From an uncultured Clostridium sp. (GTDB lineage: Bacteria > Bacillota > Clostridia > Lachnospirales > Lachnospiraceae), in NCBI GenBank assembly GCA_900547035.1, contig URFM01000006.1, forward strand, positions 1 to 64,000: a DNA stretch of 64,000 nucleotides. Reading direction: 5' to 3'. The first letter of the stretch is position 1. Each line of letters starts with the position of its first letter. Below are positions 34,083-42,753 of the stretch, piece after piece. The notes beneath the pieces were generated by a model that worked only from the letters and a program-made list of their open reading frames with translations, did not search any database and was not told where the DNA came from. A program made the translations under genes and the position numbers.

Positions 34083-34947
34083 GGCAGTTCCTCGCTGCGG
34101 CGCATCCGGCCGGAGTGACGGCGCATCCGCCTTTGGCTGTTTCCCGCAGCTCCGGAGCCAGACGCCGCCCCACATTGTACATGGCCGCTAACATTTCATC
34201 GAAGGGGATCAGCTGCTTCACTCCGCTTAAGGCCAGCTCCGCCGCGGTGATGGCGCCCGCGACTCCTATGGCGTTCCGGTTCTGGCAGGGATATTCCACC
34301 AGACCGCCTACCGGGTCGCAGACCAGCCCCAGAAGGTTCATCAGGGAGGTGGAGGCGGCGTCCAGGCACTGGGCGGGAGTGCCGCCCATAAGCTCCACGG
34401 CGGCTGAGGCGGCCATGGCGGAGGCTACGCCTACCTCAGCCTGACAGCCTCCTACGGCTCCCGCCACCGTGGCGTTGCGCATGGCCAGGTAGCCCACCGC
34501 GCTGGCGTTGTAGAGGGCGGGCAGAAGGTCGGCGTCATCCAGATGATATTCCTCCTTTAAGGCCAGAAGGACTCCGGGAACCACTCCTGAGGAACCGGCG
34601 GTGGGGGCGGCTACGATGAGGCCCATGGAGCTGTTGACTTCCAGCACGGCCATGGAATAGGCGATGGCTCTGGAGAGCAGGCTGCCGCAGATGGCGTTTC
34701 CCTCTCTGCGGTGCCGGTCCACCAGGGCGGCTTCTCCTCCGATGAGGCCGCCCATGGAGGCGCGGGGCCGGCTGATGGGGTCCTTTGCCGAACGGGTCAT
34801 AATTTCCAGAACACGTTTCATTTTCCGGTCCATCTCCTCTGTGGTGGTTTCCGCCAGATGGATTTCCCTTTCTTTCATAATCCGGGAGATGGGAAGTCCT
34901 CTTGTTTCACACAGACTTAAAAGCTCCGCTCCGTTTTTAAAATCCAT
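34069..34947 (-). CDS. sdaAA: L-serine dehydratase, iron-sulfur dependent, alpha subunit
   Basis: The 292-residue subunit of the two-part [4Fe-4S] L-serine ammonia-lyase converts L-serine to pyruvate and ammonia. Conserved blocks include MGLIVAAPTAGSSGVVPGVLLALKEEY, NATVAGAVGGCQAEVGVASAMAASA and GLVCDPVGGLVEYPCQNRNAIG, with the cluster cysteines in the GGCQ, VCDP and YPCQ segments. It begins one base after the stop of sdaAB, typical of this Firmicute pair. The product pyruvate could feed the nearby pyruvate formate-lyase accessory genes, though that is only context. Confidence 0.95.
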   Translation of the reverse strand: MDFKNGAELLSLCETRGLPISRIMKEREIHLAETTTEEMDRKMKRVLEIMTRSAKDPISRPRASMGGLIGGEAALVDRHRREGNAICGSLLSRAIAYSMAVLEVNSSMGLIVAAPTAGSSGVVPGVLLALKEEYHLDDADLLPALYNASAVGYLAMRNATVAGAVGGCQAEVGVASAMAASAAVELMGGTPAQCLDAASTSLMNLLGLVCDPVGGLVEYPCQNRNAIGVAGAITAAELALSGVKQLIPFDEMLAAMYNVGRRLAPELRETAKGGCAVTPAGCAAARNCHGCR

Positions 34948-34948
34948 C

Positions 34949-35629
34949 TTATAATCCCTCCTTTACGTCAATGACCATTACATTTTCCACGTCCTCTTTC
35001 TCCAGGATCCTCTGTCTGGTATCTTCCGGAAGTTCTCCGTCAAATTCCACAATGCTGTAGGCGGTGTCGCCCTTGGCTTCCCGAAAAAGGCGCATAAAGG
35101 CGATATTGACCATACCCTGGCTTAAACAGCTGGTAATGTGGGCCGCCATACCGATCCGGTCCTTGTGAACCACGATGAGGGTATTGTACTCCCCGGAGAA
35201 ATCCACCTCGATGCCGTTGATGCGGGTGATGCGGATTTTTCCGCCTCCGATGGACTCGCCCCGCAGGGAAACAACCTTGCCGCTGACGCCGGTGAGGAGG
35301 ATGTCCACTGTGTTGGGGTGAACGTCGGTTTCCAGCTCATTAATAGAGAAATTCCATTTCAAATTCTGCTCCCGGGCCATCTGGTAGGCTCCGGGGATGC
35401 GCTCGTCGTCGGTGGAGCAGCCCATAACGCCTGCCAGAAGGGCTCGGTCGGTGCCGTGGCCTTTGTAGGTTTTGGCAAAGGAGCCGTAGAGGGTAAAGTC
35501 CACCGCCCGGGCCGGCTCTCCCAACATCTTCCGTGCCAGCAGAGCGATGGAGCAGGCTCCCGCCGTGTGGGAGCTGGATGGTCCCACCATATTGGGGCCC
35601 AAAACATCAAAAATGCTGATAAACGCCAT
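34949..35629 (-). CDS. sdaAB: L-serine dehydratase, iron-sulfur dependent, beta subunit
   Basis: The 226-residue partner subunit begins ISIFDVLGPNMVGPSSSHTAGA, the family signature. It ends with an ACT-like domain (about 148-222: NTLIVVHKDRIGMAAHITSCLSQGMVNIAFMRLFREAKG) that probably binds serine as a regulatory or structural ligand. It is the first gene of the operon sdaAB-sdaAA-GNAT. AAAGAGG lies upstream of the ATG. A structured repeat element (35686-35894) lies in the divergent gap before the glycyl radical gene. Confidence 0.95.
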   Translation of the reverse strand: MAFISIFDVLGPNMVGPSSSHTAGACSIALLARKMLGEPARAVDFTLYGSFAKTYKGHGTDRALLAGVMGCSTDDERIPGAYQMAREQNLKWNFSINELETDVHPNTVDILLTGVSGKVVSLRGESIGGGKIRITRINGIEVDFSGEYNTLIVVHKDRIGMAAHITSCLSQGMVNIAFMRLFREAKGDTAYSIVEFDGELPEDTRQRILEKEDVENVMVIDVKEGL

Positions 35630-35685
35630 AAAACGTGACCTCTTTTCCTTTGAAGATTGCCGCAGGTGCAGCTTGGTTATTTATT

Positions 35686-35894
35686 GTAACTGTTCAGGAC
35701 GGCACATACCCCAAGGGCACCTAGTCTTCTTGCCCGGCCAAGGCCTGACAAGAAGCATCGGATGTTCATACCCAAGGGGGCACACTGTCCGATGTGAAAA
35801 TGGGGGTAAAAGCATACCCACAAGGGGCACTTTGCTTATAAGCAAGCTTAACGCCTGTTTTACTCCCGTTTTCCCGCCGTCCTGAACTGTTTAC
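35686..35894. repeat. 209-bp structured element with inverted ends
   Basis: The ends GTAACTGTTCAGGACGG (35686-35702) and CCGTCCTGAACTGTTTAC (35877-35894) are inverted repeats. Inside, a motif of the form CATACCC-n-AAGGG-GCAC occurs three times (35704-35719, 35767-35783, 35813-35830). The second copy is enclosed by the pair CATCGGA/TCCGATG. The third is enclosed by AAGCA/TGCTT and an outer stem GGGGGTAAAA/TTTTACTCCC. A further stem CTTCTTG/CAAGAAG surrounds the palindrome GGCCAAGGCC. No coding potential is seen. It fills the gap between the divergent sdaAB and grcA-like genes and looks like a MITE-type or REP-composite element. Confidence 0.7.
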
Positions 35895-35923
35895 CATATT
35901 TTAAAGAAAGCGAGGAAAATCCT

Positions 35924-36169
35924 ATGATAAAAGCAAGCGAAGCGCAGATTGACAACCTGGTGGCCCTGTTAGACGGTTATGCTCAGGAGGGCGGACACCA
36001 TTTAAACGTAAACGTATTCAGCAAAGAGACCCTGCTGGACGCTCAGGCTCATCCTGAGAAATATCCTCAGCTGACGGTGCGGGTTTCCGGCTATGCCGTC
36101 AACTTCAACAAGCTGACAAAAGAGCAGCAGGACGAGGTAATCTCCAGAACCTTCCACGGCTCTATCTAA
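35924..36169 (+). CDS. grcA: Stand-alone glycyl radical domain (GrcA/YfiD-like)
   Basis: The 81-residue protein consists only of the C-terminal glycyl radical domain of pyruvate formate-lyase: [39 protein letters not shown], with the radical Gly56 in RVSGYAV. In Escherichia coli the equivalent YfiD/GrcA replaces the oxygen-damaged end of PFL. This protein is shorter than E. coli GrcA (about 127 residues) and lacks its N-terminal extension. The activase gene follows after 49 bp, so the radical can be installed by the neighbour's product. The catalytic PFL body is not in the window, so the protein either repairs a PFL encoded elsewhere or forms a split PFL with it. AAAGCGAGGAAAA precedes the start. 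Confidence 0.88.
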   Translation: MIKASEAQIDNLVALLDGYAQEGGHHLNVNVFSKETLLDAQAHPEKYPQLTVRVSGYAVNFNKLTKEQQDEVISRTFHGSI

Positions 36170-36218
36170 AAATCCACTCACCGGACTTAGGCACTGTATT
36201 TTAAGGAGGAAGCGTTTT

Positions 36219-36992
36219 ATGATTGGACGGATCCATTCCATTGAAAGTTTCGGAACCGTGGACGGTCCCGGCATCCGCATGGTGGTATTTTTAAGCGGCT
36301 GCCCCATGCGCTGCCTCTACTGCCACAATCCGGATACCTGGGACCCCAAAGGCGGCACCCCCATGACCGTAGAGCAGATTCTGGCCCAATACCGGAGCGC
36401 GGCTCATTTCTACCGCCGGGGCGGCATCACCGTCACCGGCGGAGAGCCCCTGATGCAGATTGGCTTTGTGACGGAACTCTTTGAGGCCGCCAGGAAGGAA
36501 GACATCCACACCTGCCTGGATACCTCCGGGATCACCTTTAACCCCGATTCCCCGGGACTTAAAAAGAAATTCGACCGCCTGATGGCCTCCACCTGCCTGG
36601 TGCTCCTGGATATCAAGCACATCGACCCGGCGGAACACCAGAAGCTCTGCGGTCAATCCCAGAAGCCGGTTCTGGCCTTCGCCTCCTATCTGGAGGAAAA
36701 AAAGGTGCCGGTATGGATTCGCCATGTGGTGGTCCCCGGGATTACGGACAACGACCAGTACCTTTACCAACTTGGATTGTATCTGGGTACCCTGACCAAC
36801 ATCAAGGCCCTGGATGTGCTGCCCTACCACGATCTGGGTAAGCCCAAATATGAAGCCCTGGGAATGGACTATCCCCTGAAAGACACCCCGCCCCTGGACA
36901 AAGAACGGGCGGTAAGGGCCAGGGGAATCATTCTCCAGGGGATGCGGGAGAGCAGAAAAAAAGTTCTGGACAATTCTTCCGGTCGGTGCTAG
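36219..36992 (+). CDS. pflA: Pyruvate formate-lyase-activating enzyme
   Basis: The 257-residue radical SAM enzyme has the CxxxCxxC cluster motif at Cys28, Cys32 and Cys35 (SGCPMRCLYCHNPDTW). The SAM-binding GGE sequence is in TVTGGEPLMQ. Downstream are VLLDIKHIDP and RHVVVPGITDN, standard for PflA. It abstracts a hydrogen from the radical glycine of PFL or of the stand-alone domain encoded immediately upstream. It has its own ribosome site (TAAGGAGGAA). The two genes form a compact unit, ending just before another dispersed repeat. Confidence 0.95.
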   Translation: MIGRIHSIESFGTVDGPGIRMVVFLSGCPMRCLYCHNPDTWDPKGGTPMTVEQILAQYRSAAHFYRRGGITVTGGEPLMQIGFVTELFEAARKEDIHTCLDTSGITFNPDSPGLKKKFDRLMASTCLVLLDIKHIDPAEHQKLCGQSQKPVLAFASYLEEKKVPVWIRHVVVPGITDNDQYLYQLGLYLGTLTNIKALDVLPYHDLGKPKYEALGMDYPLKDTPPLDKERAVRARGIILQGMRESRKKVLDNSSGRC

Positions 36993-37010
36993 ACTAAAGC
37001 TACAAAATCC

Positions 37011-37059
37011 GTAACAGTTCAGGCCGGACAAGAAGATACCCGCCGTCCTGAAGAGTTAC
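37011..37059. repeat. Short dispersed repeat with inverted ends
   Basis: GTAACAGTTCAGGCCGG (37011-37027) faces GCCGTCCTGAAGAGTTAC (37042-37059). Between them GACAAGAAGATACCC shares GACAAGAAG and ATACCC with the interior of the 209-bp element at 35686, so it may be a deleted derivative. Confidence 0.65.
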
Positions 37060-37076
37060 CAAAATTTCATATCGAC

Positions 37077-37179
37077 ATGCAGCAACAAGGGAGCTTGTAT
37101 CAGCAGGCTGAGAGGAAGTAATCGAACTTCGACCTTCATAACCTGATTTGGGTAATTCCAACGTAGGGACTGGATGCAT
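37077..37179 (+). promoter_or_regulatory. TPP riboswitch (THI element) aptamer
   Basis: The hallmark conserved parts are present in order: CAAGGGAGC, CAGGCTGAGAGGAAG, GACCTTCATAACCTGATT, GGGTAATTCCAACGTAGGGAC. The closing helix is ATGCA (37077) with TGCAT near 37179. The aptamer binds thiamine pyrophosphate and switches off the thi operon. Confidence 0.95.
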
Positions 37180-37204
37180 TTGACGGCAGCTGAAATTTAC
37201 AATG

Positions 37205-37252
37205 CGGCGCCCCCACAGGCATTTCAAGTTCCTGTGGAGGCGCCGTATTTTT
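37205..37252 (+). terminator. Riboswitch-controlled terminator
   Basis: CGGCGCCCCCACAGG (37205-37219) pairs with CCTGTGGAGGCGCCG (37231-37245), a 15-base stem with a single C-A mismatch, followed by TATTTTTG. Placed 25 bp after the aptamer, it is the expression platform acting before thiC. Confidence 0.9.
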
Positions 37253-37345
37253 GTTATCAGCACTTTGTACCTGTATTTTAGGCGCTTACGTGCGATAAAA
37301 GCACTTAGCGGACCCTCCCCTCTGCATGTACGGAAAGGAGAGCTT

Positions 37346-38656
37346 ATGCGAAACTACACCACACAGATGGATGCTGCCAGAAAAGGCATCCTCACAAAGG
37401 AGATGGAAATCGCCGCCGGCAAGGAGCAGATGGAACCCGGGGAACTGATGGAGCTGATGGCCCAGGGAAAAGCCATCATCCCCTGCAACCGCCTCCATAC
37501 CTCCATCGACCCAAGCGCCATCGGTTCCATGCTGAAAACCAAGATTAACGTCAATCTTGGCACTTCCAGGGACTGGAAGGACGTGGATATGGAACTTGAG
37601 AAGGTCCGGGACGCAGTAAAAATGGGCGCCGAGTCCATTATGGATTTGAGCTCCTTCGGAGACACCAGAACCTTCCGCCAGAGCCTGACCAGGGAATGTC
37701 CCGCCATGATTGGCACCGTCCCCATCTACGACGCCGTGGTCTACTATCACAAGCCCTTAAAAGAGATTACCTCGGAAGAATGGCTGAAAATCGTGGAGAT
37801 GCACGCCCAGGACGGAGTGGATTTTCTCACCATCCATGTGGGCATCAACAAAAGCACCGCGAAGCGCTTTAAGGATGCCAAACGCTTGACCAACATCGTA
37901 TCCAGAGGGGGCTCCATCATTTTCGCCTGGATGGAGATGACCGGCGAGGAAAATCCATTCTATGAGCATTTCGACCGGATTCTGGATATTTGCCAGGAAT
38001 ACGACGTGACCCTAAGCCTTGGGGACGCCTGCCGTCCCGGCTGCCTGGAGGACGCCTCGGACATTTCCCAGATGGAGGAGCTCATCACCCTGGCGGAGCT
38101 GACCCGGCGGGCCTGGGAGAAAAACGTCCAGGTGATGATCGAGGGGCCGGGACACATGCCAATGGACCAGATTGCGGCCAACATGAAGATTCAGCAGACC
38201 CTGTGCAAGGGCGCTCCCTTCTATGTGCTGGGTCCCCTGGTGACGGACATCGCTCCCGGATACGACCACATTACCGCCGCCATCGGGGGAGCCATCGCCG
38301 CCGCGGCCGGGGCTTCCTTCCTCTGCTATGTAACCCCGGCGGAGCACCTGCGCCTTCCCGATGTGCAGGACGTAAAGGAGGGCATCATCGCCGCCAAGAT
38401 TGCCGCCCACGCCGCGGACATCGCCAAGGGCGTTAAGGGCGCCAGAGACTGGGACAAGGCTATGAGCACCGCCCGGAAAAAGCTGGACTGGGAGGAAATG
38501 TTCCGCCTGTCCATCGACCCGGAAAAGGCAAAAGCCTACCGGGCTTCGGCCAAGCCGGAGAAGGAGGACACCTGCTCCATGTGCGGCAATTTCTGCGCCG
38601 TGAAAAATATGAACCGGATTTTGGACGGCGAGATTGTCAGCATCTACGACGAATGA
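37346..38656 (+). CDS. thiC: Phosphomethylpyrimidine synthase
   Basis: The 436-residue radical SAM enzyme turns aminoimidazole ribotide into HMP phosphate, the pyrimidine half of thiamine. Family blocks are [36 protein letters not shown] and [14 protein letters not shown]. The cluster motif CSMCGNFC stands near the C-terminus. It is the short clostridial form without the N-terminal extension of the E. coli enzyme. The ATG at 37346 follows GGAAAGGAG; upstream in-frame codons lie in the terminator and leader. It is the first gene of the riboswitch-controlled operon. Confidence 0.96.
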   Translation: MRNYTTQMDAARKGILTKEMEIAAGKEQMEPGELMELMAQGKAIIPCNRLHTSIDPSAIGSMLKTKINVNLGTSRDWKDVDMELEKVRDAVKMGAESIMDLSSFGDTRTFRQSLTRECPAMIGTVPIYDAVVYYHKPLKEITSEEWLKIVEMHAQDGVDFLTIHVGINKSTAKRFKDAKRLTNIVSRGGSIIFAWMEMTGEENPFYEHFDRILDICQEYDVTLSLGDACRPGCLEDASDISQMEELITLAELTRRAWEKNVQVMIEGPGHMPMDQIAANMKIQQTLCKGAPFYVLGPLVTDIAPGYDHITAAIGGAIAAAAGASFLCYVTPAEHLRLPDVQDVKEGIIAAKIAAHAADIAKGVKGARDWDKAMSTARKKLDWEEMFRLSIDPEKAKAYRASAKPEKEDTCSMCGNFCAVKNMNRILDGEIVSIYDE

Positions 38657-38675
38657 TGGCCGCTGATTGATGTAT

Positions 38676-38690
38676 CGTCCTGAACTATTG
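38676..38690. repeat. Single end of the dispersed repeat family
   Basis: CGTCCTGAACTATTG is a one-ended, slightly diverged copy of the CCGTCCTGAACTGTTAC terminal repeat, in the 64-bp gap between thiC and thiW. Confidence 0.5.
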
Positions 38691-38720
38691 CAATAAACAT
38701 TTTTTCGGAGGAATATTGCC

Positions 38721-39236
38721 ATGAAAATCAATACAAAAAGCACCCTGACTGCCGCCATGCTGACGGCCCTTGCCGTTTCCCTCTCCACCTTCGCCATTCC
38801 CATCGGCGCTTCCAAGTGCTTTCCCATCCAGCACTTATGCAATGTCATTGCCGGCGTATTTTTAGGCCCCGGATACGGGGTGGCTATGGCCTTCTGCACC
38901 TCCCTCATCCGGAATCTCATAGGAACCGGAAGCCCCTTGGCCTTTCCCGGAAGCATGGTCGGCGCCTTCCTGTGCGGTTTTCTGTATCAGCATACGGGAA
39001 AGCTGGCCGCCGCTTACTTTGGTGAGGTCTTCGGAACCGGAATCATTGGCGGCCTTCTCTGCTATCCGGTAGCCACCCTTCTGATGGGACAGGAGGCCGC
39101 CCTCTTTGCCTATGTAATTCCCTTCCTTATTAGTACTGCCGGCGGTACGGTAATGGCCATGATTCTGGTGGGAGCCCTCTATCAGTCGGGAGCCATGTCC
39201 TACCTGAAAGGAGTGTTAGGAGGAACTGCGCGATGA
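38721..39236 (+). CDS. thiW: ECF transporter S component ThiW
   Basis: The 171-residue membrane protein has five to six predicted helices and the ThiW opening segment (STFAIPIGASKCFPIQHLCNVIAGVFLGPGYGV). ThiW proteins are substrate-binding S components, thought to take up the thiazole precursor, that work with a shared ECF energising module. No ATPase or T-component gene is in the window, so the module must be encoded elsewhere. The gene overlaps the ThiM/ThiE fusion by 4 bp (ATGA), supporting delivery of thiazole to ThiM. Confidence 0.88.
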   Translation: MKINTKSTLTAAMLTALAVSLSTFAIPIGASKCFPIQHLCNVIAGVFLGPGYGVAMAFCTSLIRNLIGTGSPLAFPGSMVGAFLCGFLYQHTGKLAAAYFGEVFGTGIIGGLLCYPVATLLMGQEAALFAYVIPFLISTAGGTVMAMILVGALYQSGAMSYLKGVLGGTAR

Positions 39237-40828
39237 CTGAGCCTTTCATCTGGCCGGAGCAATTTCATCTCCTGAATCGGATTGCCTCCCAAAAACCGGT
39301 CGTCCATTGCATCACCAACTATGTCACCGCCCGGGATGTGGCCAACCTCCTGCTGGCTGCAGGGGCCTCCCCCATTATGGCGGATCATGAGCAGGAGGTG
39401 GAAGAAATCGCCCGGATCAGCCAGGCCCTGGTGCTCAATCTGGGAACCTTCAAAGGCTCCTCCATGCCGGCCATGATGAAAGCCGGAAAAATGGCCGCCT
39501 CCCTGGGGCACCCCATCGTCCTGGACCCGGTAGGCGTAGGCGTCTCCTCCCTGCGGATGGAGGCCGCCTTAAAACTTCTCCGTGAGACCAACTGCACCGC
39601 CATCCGGGGAAATGTCTCGGAAATCATGGCGCTGGCGGACCGGCTGCTTCTGAAAGAAGAACCCCTCTCCCTTGGGGAAAAGGGCGTGGATGCCGGGGAA
39701 GGGACGGATTGGAGCCGGGAAGGCTCCTGCTGCGGTCTGGCTCAAAGCAAGTGCTTTATGAGAGCAGGGAATCTGGCCCTGGCCACAAACACCATTGTCA
39801 TCATGACCGGTCCCAAAGACCTGGTTACCGACGGGCGGCGGTTCTGTCTGGCTGAAAACGGCTGCCCTATGATGAGCCGGATGACCGGAAGCGGCTGCAT
39901 GTTAAACGGCATTGCAGCCGCTGCCCTGTCTGTGTCCGAGCCTCATTTCTATTTTGAGGCCGCCCTTTACGGTGTCTGCGCTGTGGGAATCTGCGGGGAG
40001 ACAGCCTGGAAGAAAACCCAGGCCAGCGGCGGAGGCTGCGGCGCCTTTGCCATGTATTTTATGGATGCCATGAGCCAGCTGACCGATGAAACGGCGGCCT
40101 CCTCTTCCCGGGTTGTCCCGCTTTCCGCTGCTTCACTCTCCGCTGCCCCATCTTCTGCTGCCTCTTCCTCTGACGCCTCCTCTCAGACTCAGCGTCCGCA
40201 GCTGGATTTGAGGCTTTACGCTGTAACGGACCGTTCCTGGACCGGCGGCAAAACTCTGAAAGAACAGCTGGAGGAGGCCTTAAAGGCTGGCGTTACCATG
40301 GTGCAGCTGCGGGAAAAAGAGCTGGACGAGGAGGCCTTTCTAAAGGAAGCCCTGGAAATCAAAGAGCTGACGGACCGCTATCACGTTCCATTAATCATCA
40401 ACGATAGTTTAAAAGTAGCGATGGCCTCCCATGCATCGGGTGTCCATCTGGGCCAGACGGATTTGGACCCCATGGAGGCCAGAAGGATTCTCGGTCCCGG
40501 CAAAATCATCGGCGTCACTGCCAAGACCGTCAGCCAGGCCCAGGCGGCTCAGGCCGCGGGGGCCGACTACCTGGGCTCCGGAGCCATTTTCGGCTCCAGC
40601 ACAAAAAAAGATGCCCTTCCCATGACCAAGGAACAGTTGGCGGCCATTACAGCCTCTGTTTCCATTCCCGTTGTTGCCATCGGGGGCATCACCCCCGACA
40701 ACGTCCATCTGTTAGATGGGACGGGGGTAGCGGGAGCCGCTGTGGTCTCCGGCATTTTCGCCGCGCCGGACATTACGGAGGCGGTAAAGAAGCTTCGGGA
40801 AACCATAGACGCTATCCGTTCCCATTGA
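39233..40828 (+). CDS. thiM/thiE: ThiM-ThiE fusion: hydroxyethylthiazole kinase / thiamine phosphate synthase
   Basis: This is a 531-residue bifunctional enzyme. Residues about 1-285 are the thiazole kinase ThiM ([58 protein letters not shown]). They phosphorylate salvaged hydroxyethylthiazole. A Ser/Ala-rich linker (about 286-322) connects to ThiE (about 323-531: [59 protein letters not shown]). ThiE joins the thiazole phosphate to HMP pyrophosphate. The fusion would channel thiazole phosphate between active sites. An insertion near residues 140-170 of the ThiM part is unusual. Coupled to thiW by a 4-bp overlap. Confidence 0.93.
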   Translation: MTEPFIWPEQFHLLNRIASQKPVVHCITNYVTARDVANLLLAAGASPIMADHEQEVEEIARISQALVLNLGTFKGSSMPAMMKAGKMAASLGHPIVLDPVGVGVSSLRMEAALKLLRETNCTAIRGNVSEIMALADRLLLKEEPLSLGEKGVDAGEGTDWSREGSCCGLAQSKCFMRAGNLALATNTIVIMTGPKDLVTDGRRFCLAENGCPMMSRMTGSGCMLNGIAAAALSVSEPHFYFEAALYGVCAVGICGETAWKKTQASGGGCGAFAMYFMDAMSQLTDETAASSSRVVPLSAASLSAAPSSAASSSDASSQTQRPQLDLRLYAVTDRSWTGGKTLKEQLEEALKAGVTMVQLREKELDEEAFLKEALEIKELTDRYHVPLIINDSLKVAMASHASGVHLGQTDLDPMEARRILGPGKIIGVTAKTVSQAQAAQAAGADYLGSGAIFGSSTKKDALPMTKEQLAAITASVSIPVVAIGGITPDNVHLLDGTGVAGAAVVSGIFAAPDITEAVKKLRETIDAIRSH

Positions 40829-40851
40829 AAATCCATACCAGGAGGTTAATT

Positions 40852-41652
40852 ATGAACCGGAAAACCGTTCTCACCATCGCCGGTTCCGACTCCAGCGGAG
40901 GAGCCGGAATCCAGGCGGATTTGAAAACCATGACCGCTCTGGGCCTTTACGGCATGAGCGTTATCACCGCCCTCACCGCCCAGAATACCACAGGAGTTTA
41001 CGGTATTCTGGATGTGGAGCCGGAATTTGTAGCAAGACAGATGGACTGCGTGTTTCAGGATATCTTTCCGGACGCCATCAAAATCGGCATGGTATCCCGG
41101 CCAGATATCATAGTCGTCATCGCGGAAAAGCTCAGGGAATACCAGGCTCAGCCGGTGGTCCTGGACCCGGTTATGGTTTCCACCAGCGGCTCCCGTCTTC
41201 TGAAAGAGGAAGCCGTGGACACCCTTTGTGGCTGCCTTCTGCCCCTGGCCGCCCTTGCTACCCCCAATATACCGGAGGCGGAGATTCTGAGCGGTCATCC
41301 CATTGAAAACAGAGAGCAGATGGAGACAGCCGCCCGGGAGATTTCCCGCAGATTCGGCACAGCCGTACTGGTCAAAGGCGGTCATCATACATCGGATGCC
41401 GACGACGTGCTCTGCATGGATGGAAAGATTCGCTGGTTTTACGGCAGACGGATTGACAGCTCCAATACCCACGGCACCGGCTGCACCTTATCCAGCGCCA
41501 TCGCCTGCGGACTGGCAAAGGGACTGTCCATGGAGGAAAGCATTTCCCAGGCAAAGGAATATCTCTCCGGCGCTCTGGCCTCCGGCCTGGACCTTGGAAA
41601 AGGGAGCGGGCCTTTGGACCACTGTTATTTAACAGACGGGAGGAATTTTTAA
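40852..41652 (+). CDS. thiD: Hydroxymethylpyrimidine/phosphomethylpyrimidine kinase
   Basis: The 266-residue ribokinase-fold enzyme phosphorylates HMP and HMP phosphate to the pyrophosphate used by ThiE. Seen are [20 protein letters not shown] at the N-terminus, [22 protein letters not shown] and the catalytic anion-hole loop [14 protein letters not shown]. The ATG at 40852 follows CAGGAGGTTAATT; the frame is open upstream to 40825 but without a site. It connects the ThiC branch with the synthase and shares the stop/start TAATG with thiT. Confidence 0.95.
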   Translation: MNRKTVLTIAGSDSSGGAGIQADLKTMTALGLYGMSVITALTAQNTTGVYGILDVEPEFVARQMDCVFQDIFPDAIKIGMVSRPDIIVVIAEKLREYQAQPVVLDPVMVSTSGSRLLKEEAVDTLCGCLLPLAALATPNIPEAEILSGHPIENREQMETAAREISRRFGTAVLVKGGHHTSDADDVLCMDGKIRWFYGRRIDSSNTHGTGCTLSSAIACGLAKGLSMEESISQAKEYLSGALASGLDLGKGSGPLDHCYLTDGRNF

Positions 41653-42338
41653 TGGCATTGTTTATTACATCGGAAGGCGGGCTTACCATGGCCGGATATA
41701 TCCTCAGTATTATCTTGATTCTGGTACTGATGGCCGCTTTGCTTTTCATCCGGAAAAATGCGGGCTCTTCCGGCGGACGGAACGGCTCCGGGCGCCGGTC
41801 TGCGGATACCAGACGGCTGACGGTCTGCGCCATGTGCGTTGCCCTGGCGGCGGTTACCTCCATGATTAAGGTCTTTGAGCTTCCCCTGGGCGGCTCTGTC
41901 ACCCTCTGCTCCATGCTGATGATCGTGCTGCCCGGATGGATTTACGGCCTGTCTGCCGGACTGCTCTGCGGCCTGGTTTACGGCATTCTCCAGTTTGTCC
42001 TGGGTCCCTATGTGCTGACTCTGCCCCAGGTACTTTTTGACTATGTGTTCGCCTTTATGGTCATGGGACTTTCCGGGCTGTTCTGCCGTATGAAAAACGG
42101 ACTGATTCCCGCCTATATCGTGGCGGTAATCGGGCGGTGGATTATGGCTACGATTGCCGGCTTAATCTGGGTTTCCCTGGGAATGACCATCGTGGAGGGC
42201 TGGTCCCCGGTTCCCTACTCCATGGCCTACAATGGCTCCTACATCGGCGCCGAGGCGGCGGTGACGCTGGTAATTCTTATGGTTCCCTCCGTACGGCGGG
42301 GACTTGAGCGCATCAAGGCCCAGGCCCTTTGCTCCTGA
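41652..42338 (+). CDS. thiT: Thiamine-specific ECF S component ThiT
   Basis: The 228-residue membrane protein has a body (about 52-225) that is a typical ThiT: LTVCAMCVALAAVTSMIKVFELPLGGSVTLCSMLMIVLPGWIYG, and GLIWVSLGMTIVEGWSPVPYSMAYNGSYIGAEA. Trp and Glu residues in this last part usually contact thiamine. An extra N-terminal hydrophobic helix plus a basic Ser/Gly/Arg linker (about 13-50) is longer than in standard ThiT. GGGAGGAATTTT precedes the start. The operon thus pairs HMP synthesis, thiazole salvage and direct thiamine uptake under one riboswitch. Confidence 0.9.
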   Translation: MALFITSEGGLTMAGYILSIILILVLMAALLFIRKNAGSSGGRNGSGRRSADTRRLTVCAMCVALAAVTSMIKVFELPLGGSVTLCSMLMIVLPGWIYGLSAGLLCGLVYGILQFVLGPYVLTLPQVLFDYVFAFMVMGLSGLFCRMKNGLIPAYIVAVIGRWIMATIAGLIWVSLGMTIVEGWSPVPYSMAYNGSYIGAEAAVTLVILMVPSVRRGLERIKAQALCS

Positions 42339-42367
42339 TTTTGAACAAGGGAACCTATATTTTCCTC

Positions 42368-42396
42368 TTGAATAATTGGGGGTTATGGTATAGAAT
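42368..42396 (+). promoter_or_regulatory. Promoter candidate for the ferredoxin gene
   Basis: TTGAAT (42368-42373) and TAGAAT (42391-42396) are 17 bp apart, about 70 bp before the ferredoxin start. Confidence 0.55.
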
Positions 42397-42468
42397 AAAA
42401 TCACAGAAAGCATAGGCATGTCCCTTTCACAGGACATGCTTACAACCATTAAGAAGGAGGATTTTATC

Positions 42469-42636
42469 ATGGCATACGTTATTACTGATACCTGCGTTAG
42501 CTGCGGAAGCTGCGCCAGCGAATGTCCCGTAGGCGCTATCTCTGAGGGAGATGGCAAGTATGTAATTGACGCTGATACCTGCATCGACTGCGGTACCTGC
42601 GCTGCTACCTGCCCCACCGGCGCGATCGAGGGCTAA
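42469..42636 (+). CDS. 2[4Fe-4S] ferredoxin, clostridial type
   Basis: The 55-residue low-potential electron carrier has two CxxCxxCxxxCP motifs, CVSCGSCASECP (starting at residue 10) and CIDCGTCAATCP (starting near residue 39). Each binds one [4Fe-4S] cluster with the last Cys of the opposite motif. It is the classical clostridial ferredoxin size and serves pyruvate oxidation, hydrogenase and radical SAM enzymes. The ATG at 42469 has AAGAAGGAGG seven to eight bases upstream. It is monocistronic, with its own promoter and terminator. Confidence 0.95.
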   Translation: MAYVITDTCVSCGSCASECPVGAISEGDGKYVIDADTCIDCGTCAATCPTGAIEG

Positions 42637-42655
42637 TTGCACTTCGCTACATACT

Positions 42656-42689
42656 AAATCCCCTTCCGTTTGCGGGAGGGGATTTTTTG
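42656..42689 (+). terminator. Ferredoxin gene terminator
   Basis: AAATCCCCTTCCG (from 42656) pairs with the GGGAGGGGATTT side and is followed by TTTT. It is a typical intrinsic terminator 20 bp after the stop. Confidence 0.85.
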
Positions 42690-42753
42690 CATCCTTTTAT
42701 TTTTATGCCTGTAAGGCCTTAACCATCATCTTTTCAGGAGGCATCGTTATATC

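Noticed and set aside
35686..35894. Possible short insertion sequence with transposase
   Set aside because: The element is 209 bp and has no open frame that could encode a transposase; at most a non-autonomous element.
37202..37345. N-terminal extension of ThiC from an upstream ATG
   Set aside because: It would start inside the riboswitch terminator; the ATG at 37346 has the ribosome site and begins the conserved sequence.
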